DNA of 64,000 bases from CAVTYH01 sp963773875 (GTDB lineage Bacteria; Planctomycetota; Planctomycetia; Pirellulales; JADZDJ01), in the NCBI GenBank assembly GCA_963773875.1, contig CAVZCV010000004.1, forward strand, positions 34,117 to 98,116, read 5' to 3'. Below the pieces are notes generated by a model. The model searched no databases, had not been told where the DNA came from, and saw only the letters and a list, made by a program, of their open reading frames with translations. Position 1 is the stretch's first letter, and the number at the start of each line of letters is the position of its first letter. Of this stretch, positions 17,445-26,438 are shown one piece after another. Both the position numbers and the translations under genes were made by a program.

Positions 17445-18563
17445 ATGACCCGCCAAACCCGGTCTACGTTAGTTCGCTACACCGTGGCGATTGCCGCGAA
17501 TGCCGCGGTAGTTGCCATTAATTATTTGCTCGGACTGCGCGAACACTTCTCATCCGCACTGTTTCTCGCCGCGGTTGCCGGGAGCGCTTGGTATGGCGGA
17601 CTCGGCCCCGGCTTGTTGGCGACCATCGTAGCGGCAGTTACGCTCGATTACTTCTTCGTCGGAAAAGTCTTTGCCCTCGACCTTGGCTCAGCAACATGGA
17701 TGTGGCTGATCATCTTCGTCGCGGTTTCGGTATTCTTAAATTTGCTGCAAGAATCGCAGCGACGCCTCACTACCGAGCTCCGCATGGAAAGCCAGCGCAA
17801 GAATCGATTCATCGCTGTCCTTGCACATGAGCTGAGAAACTTCCTTTCGCCGATTTCAAGTGCCTCCGCCGTGCTCCGCGGTCATAGTTCAGCGGAGGAT
17901 GCGGTGACCCTCAAAATGTGTGCGGTGATCGAACGGCAAATTAACAATATGACAAACCTGGTGAACGATCTGCTCGATGCCGGCAGAATTGCCCAGGGGA
18001 AACTTAGCTTGACGATGGACCCAATGGATGTGCGTGATGCAGTGAGCGGTGCGGTTGAATCGACACGCCCGTTGATCGAGCAGCGAGAGCATACGTTACA
18101 AGTGATCGTGCCTCAGTCGCCACTTCTCATTCGAGGCGATCGCATGCGGATGGAACAAGTAATTATTAATTTGCTCGTAAATGCCGCCAAGTACACGGAA
18201 CGCGACGGAACTATTTGGCTGACCGCGCGGCGTGAAGCCAAAGAAGTTGTCGTTAGCATAAAAGACAATGGTCGGGGCATCGCGGCCGATACACTGCCAT
18301 ATATTTTCGATTTGTTCACACAGGTCGAACCCGGCTCGCACAATGGATTGGGCATCGGCCTAAATCTTGTGCGTGGCCTTGTTGAGCGGCATGGCGGCGT
18401 CGTTCAGGCTCTGAGCGATGGCTTAGGTTGTGGCGCAGAATTTCTAGTGAGATTGCAGGCAGTTCAATCGCCAATGTCGACGGAAAGTGCTGTCGAACTC
18501 GCCACCGCACGCGGTAATCCGGCAGCGATGTGCGGCCGAATCGTCGACGTTTCAAATGCATGA
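17445..18563 (+). CDS. DUF4118 sensor histidine kinase
   Basis: A membrane-bound two-component kinase of 372 residues. ATG 17445 follows AGGAGGG. Residues about 10-105 form the four-helix DUF4118 region found in KdpD-type kinases (NAAVVAINYLLGL, LFLAAVAGSAWYGGL, WMWLIIFVAVSVF). The H-box is AVLAHELRNFLSP with His128. ATPase boxes are NLLVNAAKYT, DNGRGIAADTLPYIF and GLGIGLNLVRGLVERHGG. A tail of about 30 residues follows, with no receiver. No response regulator lies nearby, so it is an orphan and its signal is unknown. Confidence 0.88.
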   Translation: MTRQTRSTLVRYTVAIAANAAVVAINYLLGLREHFSSALFLAAVAGSAWYGGLGPGLLATIVAAVTLDYFFVGKVFALDLGSATWMWLIIFVAVSVFLNLLQESQRRLTTELRMESQRKNRFIAVLAHELRNFLSPISSASAVLRGHSSAEDAVTLKMCAVIERQINNMTNLVNDLLDAGRIAQGKLSLTMDPMDVRDAVSGAVESTRPLIEQREHTLQVIVPQSPLLIRGDRMRMEQVIINLLVNAAKYTERDGTIWLTARREAKEVVVSIKDNGRGIAADTLPYIFDLFTQVEPGSHNGLGIGLNLVRGLVERHGGVVQALSDGLGCGAEFLVRLQAVQSPMSTESAVELATARGNPAAMCGRIVDVSNA

Positions 18564-18588
18564 AGCGCAACAATCGTAGCAACTCGAA

Positions 18589-19617
18589 CTATTGCTCGAA
18601 CCAAAGGAATTTCAACAGGCCGTGTAACTTTAGGCCACCGCCGCGAACGAGAAGCTTATCGAAAACCAAATCGCGGTTGCTGGCTTTGAACTGATCAATC
18701 GATCGGTGCACTTCGTCATACAAACTCTGAAATGCAGGTTGCAAGGCGCCATAAAGTTGATGGAGCAGTGGGGCTTGAGTCGGTTTGCGTTTGAGCTTTT
18801 CGGCCTGCTGCCAGTCGAGATGGTAATGCCTAGCGAGGGCTCGAGTGAAATTGTCGCCACCGAGCGGAATGCTGCGGAGCATAAGCGAATTACGATCGGT
18901 AATAATCAGGTTGCTGGAGTCCGTGCCAATATCAAGCATGCCCAGGAGGCCGCGCTCGCCCGAATGCTCAGTTCGCTGGCGATCGATTTCTGAATGCTCG
19001 TGCAGCAAGAAATTCAAGAGTGCTGCGGCGTCACTCTGTACCACATCCACTTTGATCTTCCGGTCGACAAGCAATTTCATCTGGGCTTCAACTTCATCGC
19101 ACTTGATTGCAAACAATGCGATCCGGACGTCGGGCACAACGTATTCCGGCGGAGATTCATTTTCGCTCTTGAATATCTGGTAATCCCAGGCAATCGTTTC
19201 CAACGGGAGCGGAATCTGTTGTTTCACCTCCCAGTTCATAACGTCATCCAGTTTTTTCTTGTCCCGGAGTGGCAATCCAAAAAAGCGGGACAACACCTTT
19301 TGCGATGGCAAGCTTAGCGCCACACCGGAATCTTGCAATGCATTGCGGTCGAGAAACGTTTGTAACGATTTGGTTATTGCGGCATGTGAAATCGCTTGTT
19401 CAACATTATTGTGCGGAATAATGTCTGACTTCAGCGCGATCACTTTGTCTGTCTCGACTTCATAGCGCAATTGAATTGCTTTGATCGCATATCGCCCGAG
19501 ATCGATTCCCCAAGCGACGGTTGGCTTCTGCTTCCGAGATTTAAGAAGCCCCCGCAGTCCAGTTTTTTCGCGGCGCCAAATTGGCTTTGAGAACAGCTTG
19601 CTGTAGACCTTGTAGCG
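18589..19617 (-). CDS. PilM-like ATPase, start in question and C-terminus missing
   Basis: PilM is the actin-like inner-membrane platform protein of type IV pili. The frame opens after a stop at 19618-19620 and carries AWGIDLGRYAIKAIQL, then DSGVALSLPSQKVLSRF, VMNWEVKQQIPLPLE, GMLDIGTDSSNLIITD and LLVRGGGLKLHGLLKFL, all PilM-like. There is no ATG, GTG or TTG before AWGIDLG; the TTG at 19470 would cut that motif off. The protein ends right after GGGLKLHG, so the family's closing segment is absent, while a matching segment sits at the end of the upstream gene. A one-base shift at the T6 run 19563-19568 would fuse both into one protein. Confidence 0.7.
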   Translation of the reverse strand, partial: RYKVYSKLFSKPIWRREKTGLRGLLKSRKQKPTVAWGIDLGRYAIKAIQLRYEVETDKVIALKSDIIPHNNVEQAISHAAITKSLQTFLDRNALQDSGVALSLPSQKVLSRFFGLPLRDKKKLDDVMNWEVKQQIPLPLETIAWDYQIFKSENESPPEYVVPDVRIALFAIKCDEVEAQMKLLVDRKIKVDVVQSDAAALLNFLLHEHSEIDRQRTEHSGERGLLGMLDIGTDSSNLIITDRNSLMLRSIPLGGDNFTRALARHYHLDWQQAEKLKRKPTQAPLLHQLYGALQPAFQSLYDEVHRSIDQFKASNRDLVFDKLLVRGGGLKLHGLLKFLWFEQ

Positions 19618-21157
19618 CTAAACCGGCGGCAACGCAATACTCCTCGGGTTGTTTTGCGAACTCCGGATTTGAAATCCGTGATGTGTCGATACGACCGAAA
19701 TCTTTGATAATTTGGAGTGGTAATTTTGCGACGGATCTGCTCTGAGGTCCGGGCCAGTGGTCTGCTTTCCGTTTGATTGATTCCGGGTCTGCTTTTGAAA
19801 GAACTTCCAGTGAATTCGCGAATTTGATGGCGGCCGCATCATTTGGTTGCAAGTTCAACAGCCGCTGAGCAATTGGCGGCAAGTGTTCATCGAGAGTTAC
19901 AGCGCCTCGCAAATCGTCGGTCAGCCAGCCGACTTCATTCGCTCGCAGCGTCGATTGGCGCAGCAATTTCTCGATCGCTGGAGTGCGGGCAGTCTCTTCA
20001 ATTTGTTCCAGAATTCGCACCGCCTGCCCATACCGGTGGTCGCGTAGTGCGGCCATCGCGGCGTGCTGCAACCCATCGCAGCGTTTTTTGGTTCGGGCGG
20101 TCTCTCGTATTTGGAGATCGGCATGCAATTTCAGCATGCCAACGTCGACGGGCTTCAGCCGTAGGAGTCCTTCCACTTTGTGCATAAGCCCGTCAAAGCG
20201 ACTCTCCGCCAAGTCCTGACGGATCTCGCGCTCGAACAATTCGGCATCCGAAAGCCGCGATTTTGCGGTGTCGATCAAATCCTGAATCGCCACGGTGCAC
20301 TTCGCCACCGGCAACTGCTCCAATAACTGAATTGACGCGGCGAAACTGCCCGCTTCAATCAATCGCCGGGCTTCGGACTCTGTTTGCGCGACTTGCTCGT
20401 CAAGTCGCTCAATTTGCGCTGTAAGTTCTGCGATCAATTGGCTGGCTGGCTTTTGAGAGGTCGCAAGTCGAGGATGCGGGCGAGCGACGTGCGGCTCAAG
20501 GGTTTTGATGGCCCGTTCCCATTGCTGATCGCGTGCCAATCGCCTTGCATTTGCGATAGCGGCTTCGACTGCCCTCAGACGTGATTCGATTGCCGTCGCC
20601 AAATTCGCGCCGCAAGAACCGCAATGCACGGCTCCGCGGTGACACTTGACATCGCATTCGATGCACGGTTCCCAAAGTGGCTGACCGCATCCCATGCAAA
20701 ACTGGCACGAGGCGATATTTTGGCCGCCGCAATCCGCGCAAGTCAGCGATTCAATTACTGTGGACGATGCCGCGTTGCCGATCGAAGCGACAGCTCTGAC
20801 GGCGCGGTTGGCTTTCTTGCTCGCTTGTTCGTCGTCCTCGGCTTCGCTGAGTTCCTGCTTGAGCTGCATAACGTATTCGGTCCGCAACTCCGGTTCGAGT
20901 AAGGTGTTTCGTGCTGCCAGTAGCTCATCGAGTAATTGCTCGTAATAGTCGTGATATCGCCCATGCTTGAACGTGCGTAGATGGTTGATCTGCCGCGCCG
21001 CAGCGTCGCGGATCACCTCCTCATCGTCTTCCCACAATTCCAAGCCCAGCAGCCGATAATAATTCGGCGGCTTGACGCCTTCGCGAATGCCGAGCCATTT
21101 ATGGTAGGGGTCGAACGGTCTGGAGTCTGAAGCTGTCATCGCCACTTTGGTTTCCAT
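19541..21157 (-). CDS. J-domain-like/zinc-ribbon protein with a PilM-like tail
   Basis: A 538-residue protein. Residues about 31-100 (PPNYYRLLGLELWEDDEEVI to LLEPELRTEYVMQLK) resemble a J-domain helical fold but lack the HPD motif, so it is unlikely to activate DnaK. Two zinc-ribbon pairs follow (CADCGG/CQFCMGCG and CIECDVKC/CGSCG). A long helical, possibly TPR-like region occupies about 200-450. The last 60 residues (LPLQIIKDFGRIDTSRI, CVAAGLALQGL, LKANLAP) match the end of PilM proteins. It lies in a leftward cluster with pseudopilins, a lipoprotein and a PilM-like gene, which suggests a role in pilus or secretion assembly. Confidence 0.7.
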   Translation of the reverse strand: METKVAMTASDSRPFDPYHKWLGIREGVKPPNYYRLLGLELWEDDEEVIRDAAARQINHLRTFKHGRYHDYYEQLLDELLAARNTLLEPELRTEYVMQLKQELSEAEDDEQASKKANRAVRAVASIGNAASSTVIESLTCADCGGQNIASCQFCMGCGQPLWEPCIECDVKCHRGAVHCGSCGANLATAIESRLRAVEAAIANARRLARDQQWERAIKTLEPHVARPHPRLATSQKPASQLIAELTAQIERLDEQVAQTESEARRLIEAGSFAASIQLLEQLPVAKCTVAIQDLIDTAKSRLSDAELFEREIRQDLAESRFDGLMHKVEGLLRLKPVDVGMLKLHADLQIRETARTKKRCDGLQHAAMAALRDHRYGQAVRILEQIEETARTPAIEKLLRQSTLRANEVGWLTDDLRGAVTLDEHLPPIAQRLLNLQPNDAAAIKFANSLEVLSKADPESIKRKADHWPGPQSRSVAKLPLQIIKDFGRIDTSRISNPEFAKQPEEYCVAAGLALQGLQQAVLKANLAPRKNWTAGAS

Positions 21158-21237
21158 CCATTATTGGGCGCTTAAGTTGTGAAGCCGTGGCCAAAAGACT
21201 GGCGATCATGTCGCATGACTGCTGGCCGGGTGGTGGG

Positions 21238-23445
21238 TTATTCAGCCGATCGGGTAAGAGCCGCGGAGGTGCGGTTTTCCGCAGCAGGATCAATTACTTC
21301 GATTGCCAATACTTCGACAATCAATTTCTCGTTTGCCAGCGACTTTGCCACGTCACCATCTTTTGCCGTTGAAGTAATTAGGATGTCGGTGGAACGCACT
21401 TTTTGCACTCCAATTTTTGACAGAGCATCGATCCAGCGCCCGCTATCGATGGATCGGATAGGGGCCGATTTCAATTGCCGTGCGAAGTTTTTCGCAATCG
21501 CATCCAACATTCCATCACATTCCATTCGCAAATACTTTATCGATAGCGAACTGATACAAGATGCTGGCAATCGATCTTGGAAAGCTTCCGGCCAATTCAA
21601 GCAATAGGTCGAGGTAATGTGCGCAGCCTTTGGCAGTCGCAAACCAAGATCCACCGCGAGCGATTCGCTCGGGACTGACTTGCGATCGGCCAAGGTCGCT
21701 GACGGTTGTTCCGTGGAATTGAGCAGGCGATCGAAATCCGCTACTGAACTCATCGGGACTGTAGTTGTCTTTGCTGAGCTAACACTCGCCTGATATTCCG
21801 CATCGGCTTTGCAGCGATCTGCGAGCGCACGAACCAAACGTTCCGAGGTCCGAAGCCAGGTTTTTTTTGCATTCTGCTCCTTCGCTATCCGAACTCCTTG
21901 CGGCGAATCGGTTGCCAGCCTGCTAGAAGTATCTCGCGTTCCCAAATTCGGAGCCTCGCGCGGCAAATTCTTTAGAACGACAACTAGCCCCGGATCACGA
22001 GCGATTCCGCCGATTAAACCAGCCGTTAAATCTGCTTCATTGGCCCAGTGATCTTTCCACCGCTTGACAAGTGCCCTTCGCAATTCATCTGTTGGCAAAC
22101 TAGCGATCAGCGACAGTAGCGACTGATTTGGTTGTAGATCTTCGGTCGATGCTATTCGATCGGCCAATGCGTGTGCGAAATCTGCTCGCCAAAGTTGAGC
22201 AGCCTGTTCAACGGCAGTGTTTAGAGACAATTGTCGATCGACCGCATCGCTCGAATTCGCGCGGCTCCTTAAATCTGCGGCACCGTTTTGTTCCCACTCG
22301 GCGAGAGTCTGCTTCAGCAGTCGTTCCAGGACTTGCCCACTTCGCGGGGCAAGTTGCCGTTCAATCGCCAGTTGATCAGTAGGCGTAAGCTGACCCGAAA
22401 CATAAAGTTCAACCTGCGCAGCAAGATTTCGCGGATCCGAATCGAGAAGCGCGTCCAACAGCTTTCGCCGGCTGTTTGGCGATGATCCGCTTTGCGACAA
22501 CCGCCGCGCCATTTGCAATCGAAACTCATCGGTGGCGATCGGCCGCACTAACTTCAAGCATTCGTCCTGAAGTTGCTCGGCCGTCAAGGGCCCTCGGCCG
22601 GGCGGGCGTATGGCACCCGGAACTGAGAGCACCGCCAAAACAACGCGCTGGTTTTCCGGATCAAAGTGATCGACAAGCGTGCGCAAACTAGCAATCGTCA
22701 ATTGACGGTCGTCGATTTCGCTAGGCTGTTTCCCGAGCAGTATTCGCTTTAGAATCTGTCGCGCTTCTTCGCCACCGTTTACACCCAGGCTTTCTACGAT
22801 AGCGAGCGACAGACCGGGAATTGAGGCGACACGCGGCGTTGGCGGCAGTTCTTCATCGTCATAACCCACAGGTTTGCGGCGCGGTGGCGGTGCAGTCGCC
22901 GGCAATTCAACGGGCTCAAGAAGTTCTCCCAGCAATCGGGCATTTTCATCGGCATCAGGATTCCATTCATTACCGGGTCCCAGTTCTCGGACCGCTTGCG
23001 TCAAGCGAGTGAATCGCTGTTTGTGCGCCGAGCGGAAATCGTCTGGGAGCCACTGACCCAAGTCTCCCGGAAATGAAAGCTTAACCGCTGCCTGCGGTGC
23101 GACCTGATCATCATCGTCATCCCGGCCAACCAGAACGTGCGTCGGCGCTTTCGACTCGCCTTTGGCGCCTTTGGTACTCGAACTTGCAGTCGCAATTGCC
23201 GGTGAAGCGCACGCTTGGTGGGAACCGCAACCTGCTTTCGCGCCCGCGATAACCTGTCCCGGCTGATCGTCCTCCGGATATTCCACGAGCCGCGGCGGCG
23301 GCATATACGGCGTCCGGTCGCAGCCGGAAAAGCAAATTACGGTAATAAGTGCCCATGCGCGCCAACCATGAGTTGCCACTTGCCTGCAGGATCCCAATTT
23401 GACCCGTGCTTTCTCCATTGGTCGTCCCATCGCAAAAAGGCGCAA
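21238..23445 (-). CDS. Large predicted lipoprotein, function unknown
   Basis: Up to 735 residues. The N-terminus has a hydrophobic stretch, WALITVICFSGC, that ends in a plausible lipobox, so the protein is probably lipid-anchored. Met10 (23418) may be the true start, because the signal is long. After a flexible acidic stretch (GRDDDDDQ), the rest is helix-rich with HEAT-like or repeat-like character (IVESLGVNGGEEARQILKRI, RQLTIASLRTLVDHF). I recognise no enzyme motif. It lies 80 bases upstream of the J-domain gene and 84 downstream of a pseudopilin, so an envelope or pilus-associated role is inferred. Confidence 0.65.
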   Translation of the reverse strand: MRLFAMGRPMEKARVKLGSCRQVATHGWRAWALITVICFSGCDRTPYMPPPRLVEYPEDDQPGQVIAGAKAGCGSHQACASPAIATASSSTKGAKGESKAPTHVLVGRDDDDDQVAPQAAVKLSFPGDLGQWLPDDFRSAHKQRFTRLTQAVRELGPGNEWNPDADENARLLGELLEPVELPATAPPPRRKPVGYDDEELPPTPRVASIPGLSLAIVESLGVNGGEEARQILKRILLGKQPSEIDDRQLTIASLRTLVDHFDPENQRVVLAVLSVPGAIRPPGRGPLTAEQLQDECLKLVRPIATDEFRLQMARRLSQSGSSPNSRRKLLDALLDSDPRNLAAQVELYVSGQLTPTDQLAIERQLAPRSGQVLERLLKQTLAEWEQNGAADLRSRANSSDAVDRQLSLNTAVEQAAQLWRADFAHALADRIASTEDLQPNQSLLSLIASLPTDELRRALVKRWKDHWANEADLTAGLIGGIARDPGLVVVLKNLPREAPNLGTRDTSSRLATDSPQGVRIAKEQNAKKTWLRTSERLVRALADRCKADAEYQASVSSAKTTTVPMSSVADFDRLLNSTEQPSATLADRKSVPSESLAVDLGLRLPKAAHITSTYCLNWPEAFQDRLPASCISSLSIKYLRMECDGMLDAIAKNFARQLKSAPIRSIDSGRWIDALSKIGVQKVRSTDILITSTAKDGDVAKSLANEKLIVEVLAIEVIDPAAENRTSAALTRSAE

Positions 23446-23529
23446 CGATCCCGGAGCAGCTCGAGTGCTGCTCCGGGGTCATAATTTCGTCGAATTTGGT
23501 CACACCATTTGTTTCGAGGTTGCGAAAAA

Positions 23530-24804
23530 TCACTGATCGAGATTTTGCTTTCGCAAATCCCATTTCTCGAGAAACACGCCTGAGAAGACATCTTCTCGCG
23601 GCAACTCAACGACGTCGTCTGTGTAGCCGGTGCCTAGGAAATCTTGGGTGGTGCTGTTGCTAGTGGAGATAGTGAAGCCGGGATTCAAATATCCGTCGCC
23701 GTTCAAGTCAGAGAAGGTCTTGATGCTGCCATCGGCGAACAGGATGTTGCAGCCGGCGCCCTTGCCACCGCCATGCACCGGTCCGAAGTCGCGATAATCT
23801 TGCAGATGATCAAGCGCTTGCTTGGGTGGAATTCCCGGCGCGCCTTGCTCATCGGCATAGAGATTAATGGTATAAACCGGCTGAGTGTCGAGACTTGAGC
23901 CTTGCAGCACAATTTTGTCGGCGTTTTTACCCCAAGGATCGAGCTTGCCTGCAAGGGCGATTCGAGCACATGGTCCATCGCTAAAGCTTTCCACCAACCG
24001 CATACCGGCCGGGAGCCCGACTGTCACACCGTCTGGTCCTTTGATGTCGGCGGCCAGGATGGCTTCCTTTTGATCGCCATAGTTCGAGTCGCCGAAAATC
24101 GGAACCTTTGAGCTAGTAACAGGACTGCGATCGACCATATTGCGAGTCAGAACACCGCGCGTTCCGTTAAGCCCTTTGATCTTATTTCCGTTGTCATATT
24201 TGATCGTGATATCGGTAATGCTGCCGCTGGGAGAATTAGACGTCATCGTCAGCTTTGGAGCGCTGCGCGAGAAGAACCATGTTGTCATGTAGTTGGTGTT
24301 ATAGCCCTTGTTGTAAAGGTTGTCCGCGACCCACTGGGCCTTCTGTGCTGTTGTCGTGGCCACACCATAAATTCCAGCGGAGCAGGCGCCACAATTCACC
24401 TTTGCCGGATCACCGCCTTCGCCAGCATTGGTCGTTAGAACTCCCAAATAGTCGTTGTATTTCTCGCAAGCTTTGCTGGGATTGCTTGGGCAGAGCATAT
24501 CGCCCGGTTTGCCGGCGCCGCTGTTTACCATGTCTGCCACCCAACCGAAGCTGTCCAAGCAACCATCGCGCTTCGCATCCCAGGCGCCCGAGCTCGCGAA
24601 CCTAGTGGCTGGATCGCGATCAGCATAAGTCTGAATACTGACAAAGAACTGACGCAGATTTGCTTTGCATTGCGTGCTGCGCGCGGCCTCACGCGCTGCG
24701 CCAAGCGCGGGCAACAACAGTGCTGCCAAGATACCGATGATCGTGATGACCACCAGCATTTCGATTAATGTAAAACCTTTGCTTTTCCTGTGCTGAAATT
24801 TCAT
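23530..24804 (-). CDS. Type IV prepilin-like protein (pseudopilin)
   Basis: 424 residues starting MKFQHRKSKGFTLIEMLVVI, a class III signal with Gly-1, Phe+1 and Glu+5, cleaved by a prepilin peptidase. The helix continues ITIIGILAALLLPALGAA, then a globular domain with many Cys (CKANLRQF, MLCPSNPSKAC, NCGACSAG). The end resembles H-x-DG pseudopilins: VHGGGKGAGCNILFADGS, with a longer than usual His to Asp-Gly spacing. GYNTNYMTTWFFSR has a close counterpart (GYNTNYAASWFLVR) in the next gene upstream, so the two are paralogues. The start has GGGAG upstream. Confidence 0.85.
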   Translation of the reverse strand: MKFQHRKSKGFTLIEMLVVITIIGILAALLLPALGAAREAARSTQCKANLRQFFVSIQTYADRDPATRFASSGAWDAKRDGCLDSFGWVADMVNSGAGKPGDMLCPSNPSKACEKYNDYLGVLTTNAGEGGDPAKVNCGACSAGIYGVATTTAQKAQWVADNLYNKGYNTNYMTTWFFSRSAPKLTMTSNSPSGSITDITIKYDNGNKIKGLNGTRGVLTRNMVDRSPVTSSKVPIFGDSNYGDQKEAILAADIKGPDGVTVGLPAGMRLVESFSDGPCARIALAGKLDPWGKNADKIVLQGSSLDTQPVYTINLYADEQGAPGIPPKQALDHLQDYRDFGPVHGGGKGAGCNILFADGSIKTFSDLNGDGYLNPGFTISTSNSTTQDFLGTGYTDDVVELPREDVFSGVFLEKWDLRKQNLDQ

Positions 24805-24974
24805 TCCTAATCTCCCACGATAGTCATGTTATTTGTATTCCATACATTCCGACGCTGATAATTTGCTCTTCCGATCCGCGCGCATCTTGTTTGCAGAAAG
24901 AGTTCGCACCTCCATTCTTTTTGTTGAAACCGTCTGTCCATGTGGTCATTCGCGATTTAGCCCTGGCGGCGGGC
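24805..24974 (-). other. Spacer between the two pseudopilin genes
   Basis: 170 bases with no gene visible. The AT-rich centre near 24830-24870 could hold a minus-strand promoter for the downstream pseudopilin, but no confident -35/-10 pair is visible. Confidence 0.3.
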
Positions 24975-26174
24975 TCAGTCATCAACGGACAAGTGACACC
25001 GGCTGAACAAGTCCGTTGGCTTTACCTCGACCATGTCGTCGGCGAATCCGTGGCCCGTCGGAAATCCGTTGTTCAAATAGCCGTCGCGGTTTTCATCGCG
25101 AAAATCGCGTACGCTGCCGTCGGCAAATAAGATGTTGCATGTGTTCGCATGAGGCACGCCAAACTGGCGGTAGTCTTGCAGCGTATCGCGCGAAGTGGCC
25201 CACCATCCGCCCGCGCCGTCGTAAGTCGATGTAGAAGAGAACGACGGCAGCTCGCCGGTCGATTTACTAACCGGTCCGTGCGTAAATGAGGCCAACATCG
25301 GCTGCCCGGCTGCGTGTGGTCCGATCGCCCCTGAAAGAAAACTGCTCGTCGTGCCCGCGTCTCCCAGGAACGGGATAATGTTCGATGGCACGCCGGAGGA
25401 ATCGGATCGCGCTTGTCGCAATGGTCCAGCCGTGGAGTGTCGCTCCAAGGGGCTGACCGCTGTGCTGCACGATGCGCCTGCCATGTTTCGTAGATTGCCA
25501 TGCTCGTCGAGCACAACGTCGGTCCGCACTAAAAACCAACTGGCCGCATAATTTGTGTTGTAACCCGCGTCATAGATCGTCTCTTCGACAAATGCCCGAC
25601 GGACTTCATCCGCTGGCATGGGACCAGAAGCGCCAGGGTAATCGCCGAGCAACTTGCGGCAAGGATTCACCTTTCGCGTGCCATCCGGATATTTTGACGG
25701 GGAACTGCCCGACTTATTGCTTTTGCAGCTGAATTTCGCCGGGTCGGTTTCATTCAGCAGGCTGTCGTACGTCGCGCTGATCCCTTCAACATTCGATGGA
25801 CACAGCATTTTGCCCGGAAGGATGCCTAGGCTCGCCACGTCTGCGACCCAGCCAATTTCCGTCACGCAGCCGTCGCGTTTCCAATCGAACGCACCCGTGC
25901 ACCAAAACTTTTTTCGCTCGGCCACAGTTGTCAGGCCGGTGTAGAACTGTCGCAGATTGCTTTTACAAGTCGCCGACCTCGCGCTTTCGCGGGCCGACGA
26001 TAGCGCTGGCATGGTTAGAGCAACCAGAATTCCGATGATCGAAATCACTACCAGCAGCTCGACCAGCGTGAATGCACCCACACGGACGACGCAGCCTGCG
26101 CCAGCCCGCAAGCGTCGATCATCGCTAACCGTCGATCTGCATTGTCTTCCTTGCGAGCGATGCTCGGCATCCAT
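24975..26174 (-). CDS. Type IV prepilin-like protein (pseudopilin), paralogue
   Basis: 399 residues with an unusually long basic leader of about 33 residues before AFTLVELLVVISIIGILVAL, so the processed form begins at Phe. The globular part shares order and motifs with the neighbouring pseudopilin: RSATCKSNLRQFYTGL, FDWKRDGCVTEIGWVADV, MLCPSNVEG, GYNTNYAASWF, TLQDYRQFGVPH, and the family H-x9-DG signature in HANTCNILFADGS. This is the first gene of the leftward pilus-like cluster. The length of the leader leaves the exact start uncertain. Confidence 0.83.
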   Translation of the reverse strand: MDAEHRSQGRQCRSTVSDDRRLRAGAGCVVRVGAFTLVELLVVISIIGILVALTMPALSSARESARSATCKSNLRQFYTGLTTVAERKKFWCTGAFDWKRDGCVTEIGWVADVASLGILPGKMLCPSNVEGISATYDSLLNETDPAKFSCKSNKSGSSPSKYPDGTRKVNPCRKLLGDYPGASGPMPADEVRRAFVEETIYDAGYNTNYAASWFLVRTDVVLDEHGNLRNMAGASCSTAVSPLERHSTAGPLRQARSDSSGVPSNIIPFLGDAGTTSSFLSGAIGPHAAGQPMLASFTHGPVSKSTGELPSFSSTSTYDGAGGWWATSRDTLQDYRQFGVPHANTCNILFADGSVRDFRDENRDGYLNNGFPTGHGFADDMVEVKPTDLFSRCHLSVDD

Positions 26175-26438
26175 TCGTCACGTATCCTGCTAAAGGTCGC
26201 GGTTAAGTACGCGACAATCTGACAGGGCATCGTGAGCATGCCATAAGGCAAAGTTAAGAATCGCACTACACTTGCGCTAGAATGCGATGAGTCGGCTAAC
26301 GCAATTCTCAATATGTTTGCAGCGCGCTAGACTGCTAACAATTCGACGTTCCTGATTTCCAGAACGGCGCATGGATGCAGCCATTTAGTGACCGATTCCA
26401 CCCGGAACCAAGACGCGGCTGCGCGCACGCTAGTGTGT
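26175..26438 (-). promoter_or_regulatory. Upstream region of the pseudopilin cluster
   Basis: 264 bases between a lipoprotein gene end and the pseudopilin start. No coding frame with family features. It is the only place for the cluster promoter before the first pseudopilin, but I cannot point to a convincing hexamer pair. Confidence 0.3.
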
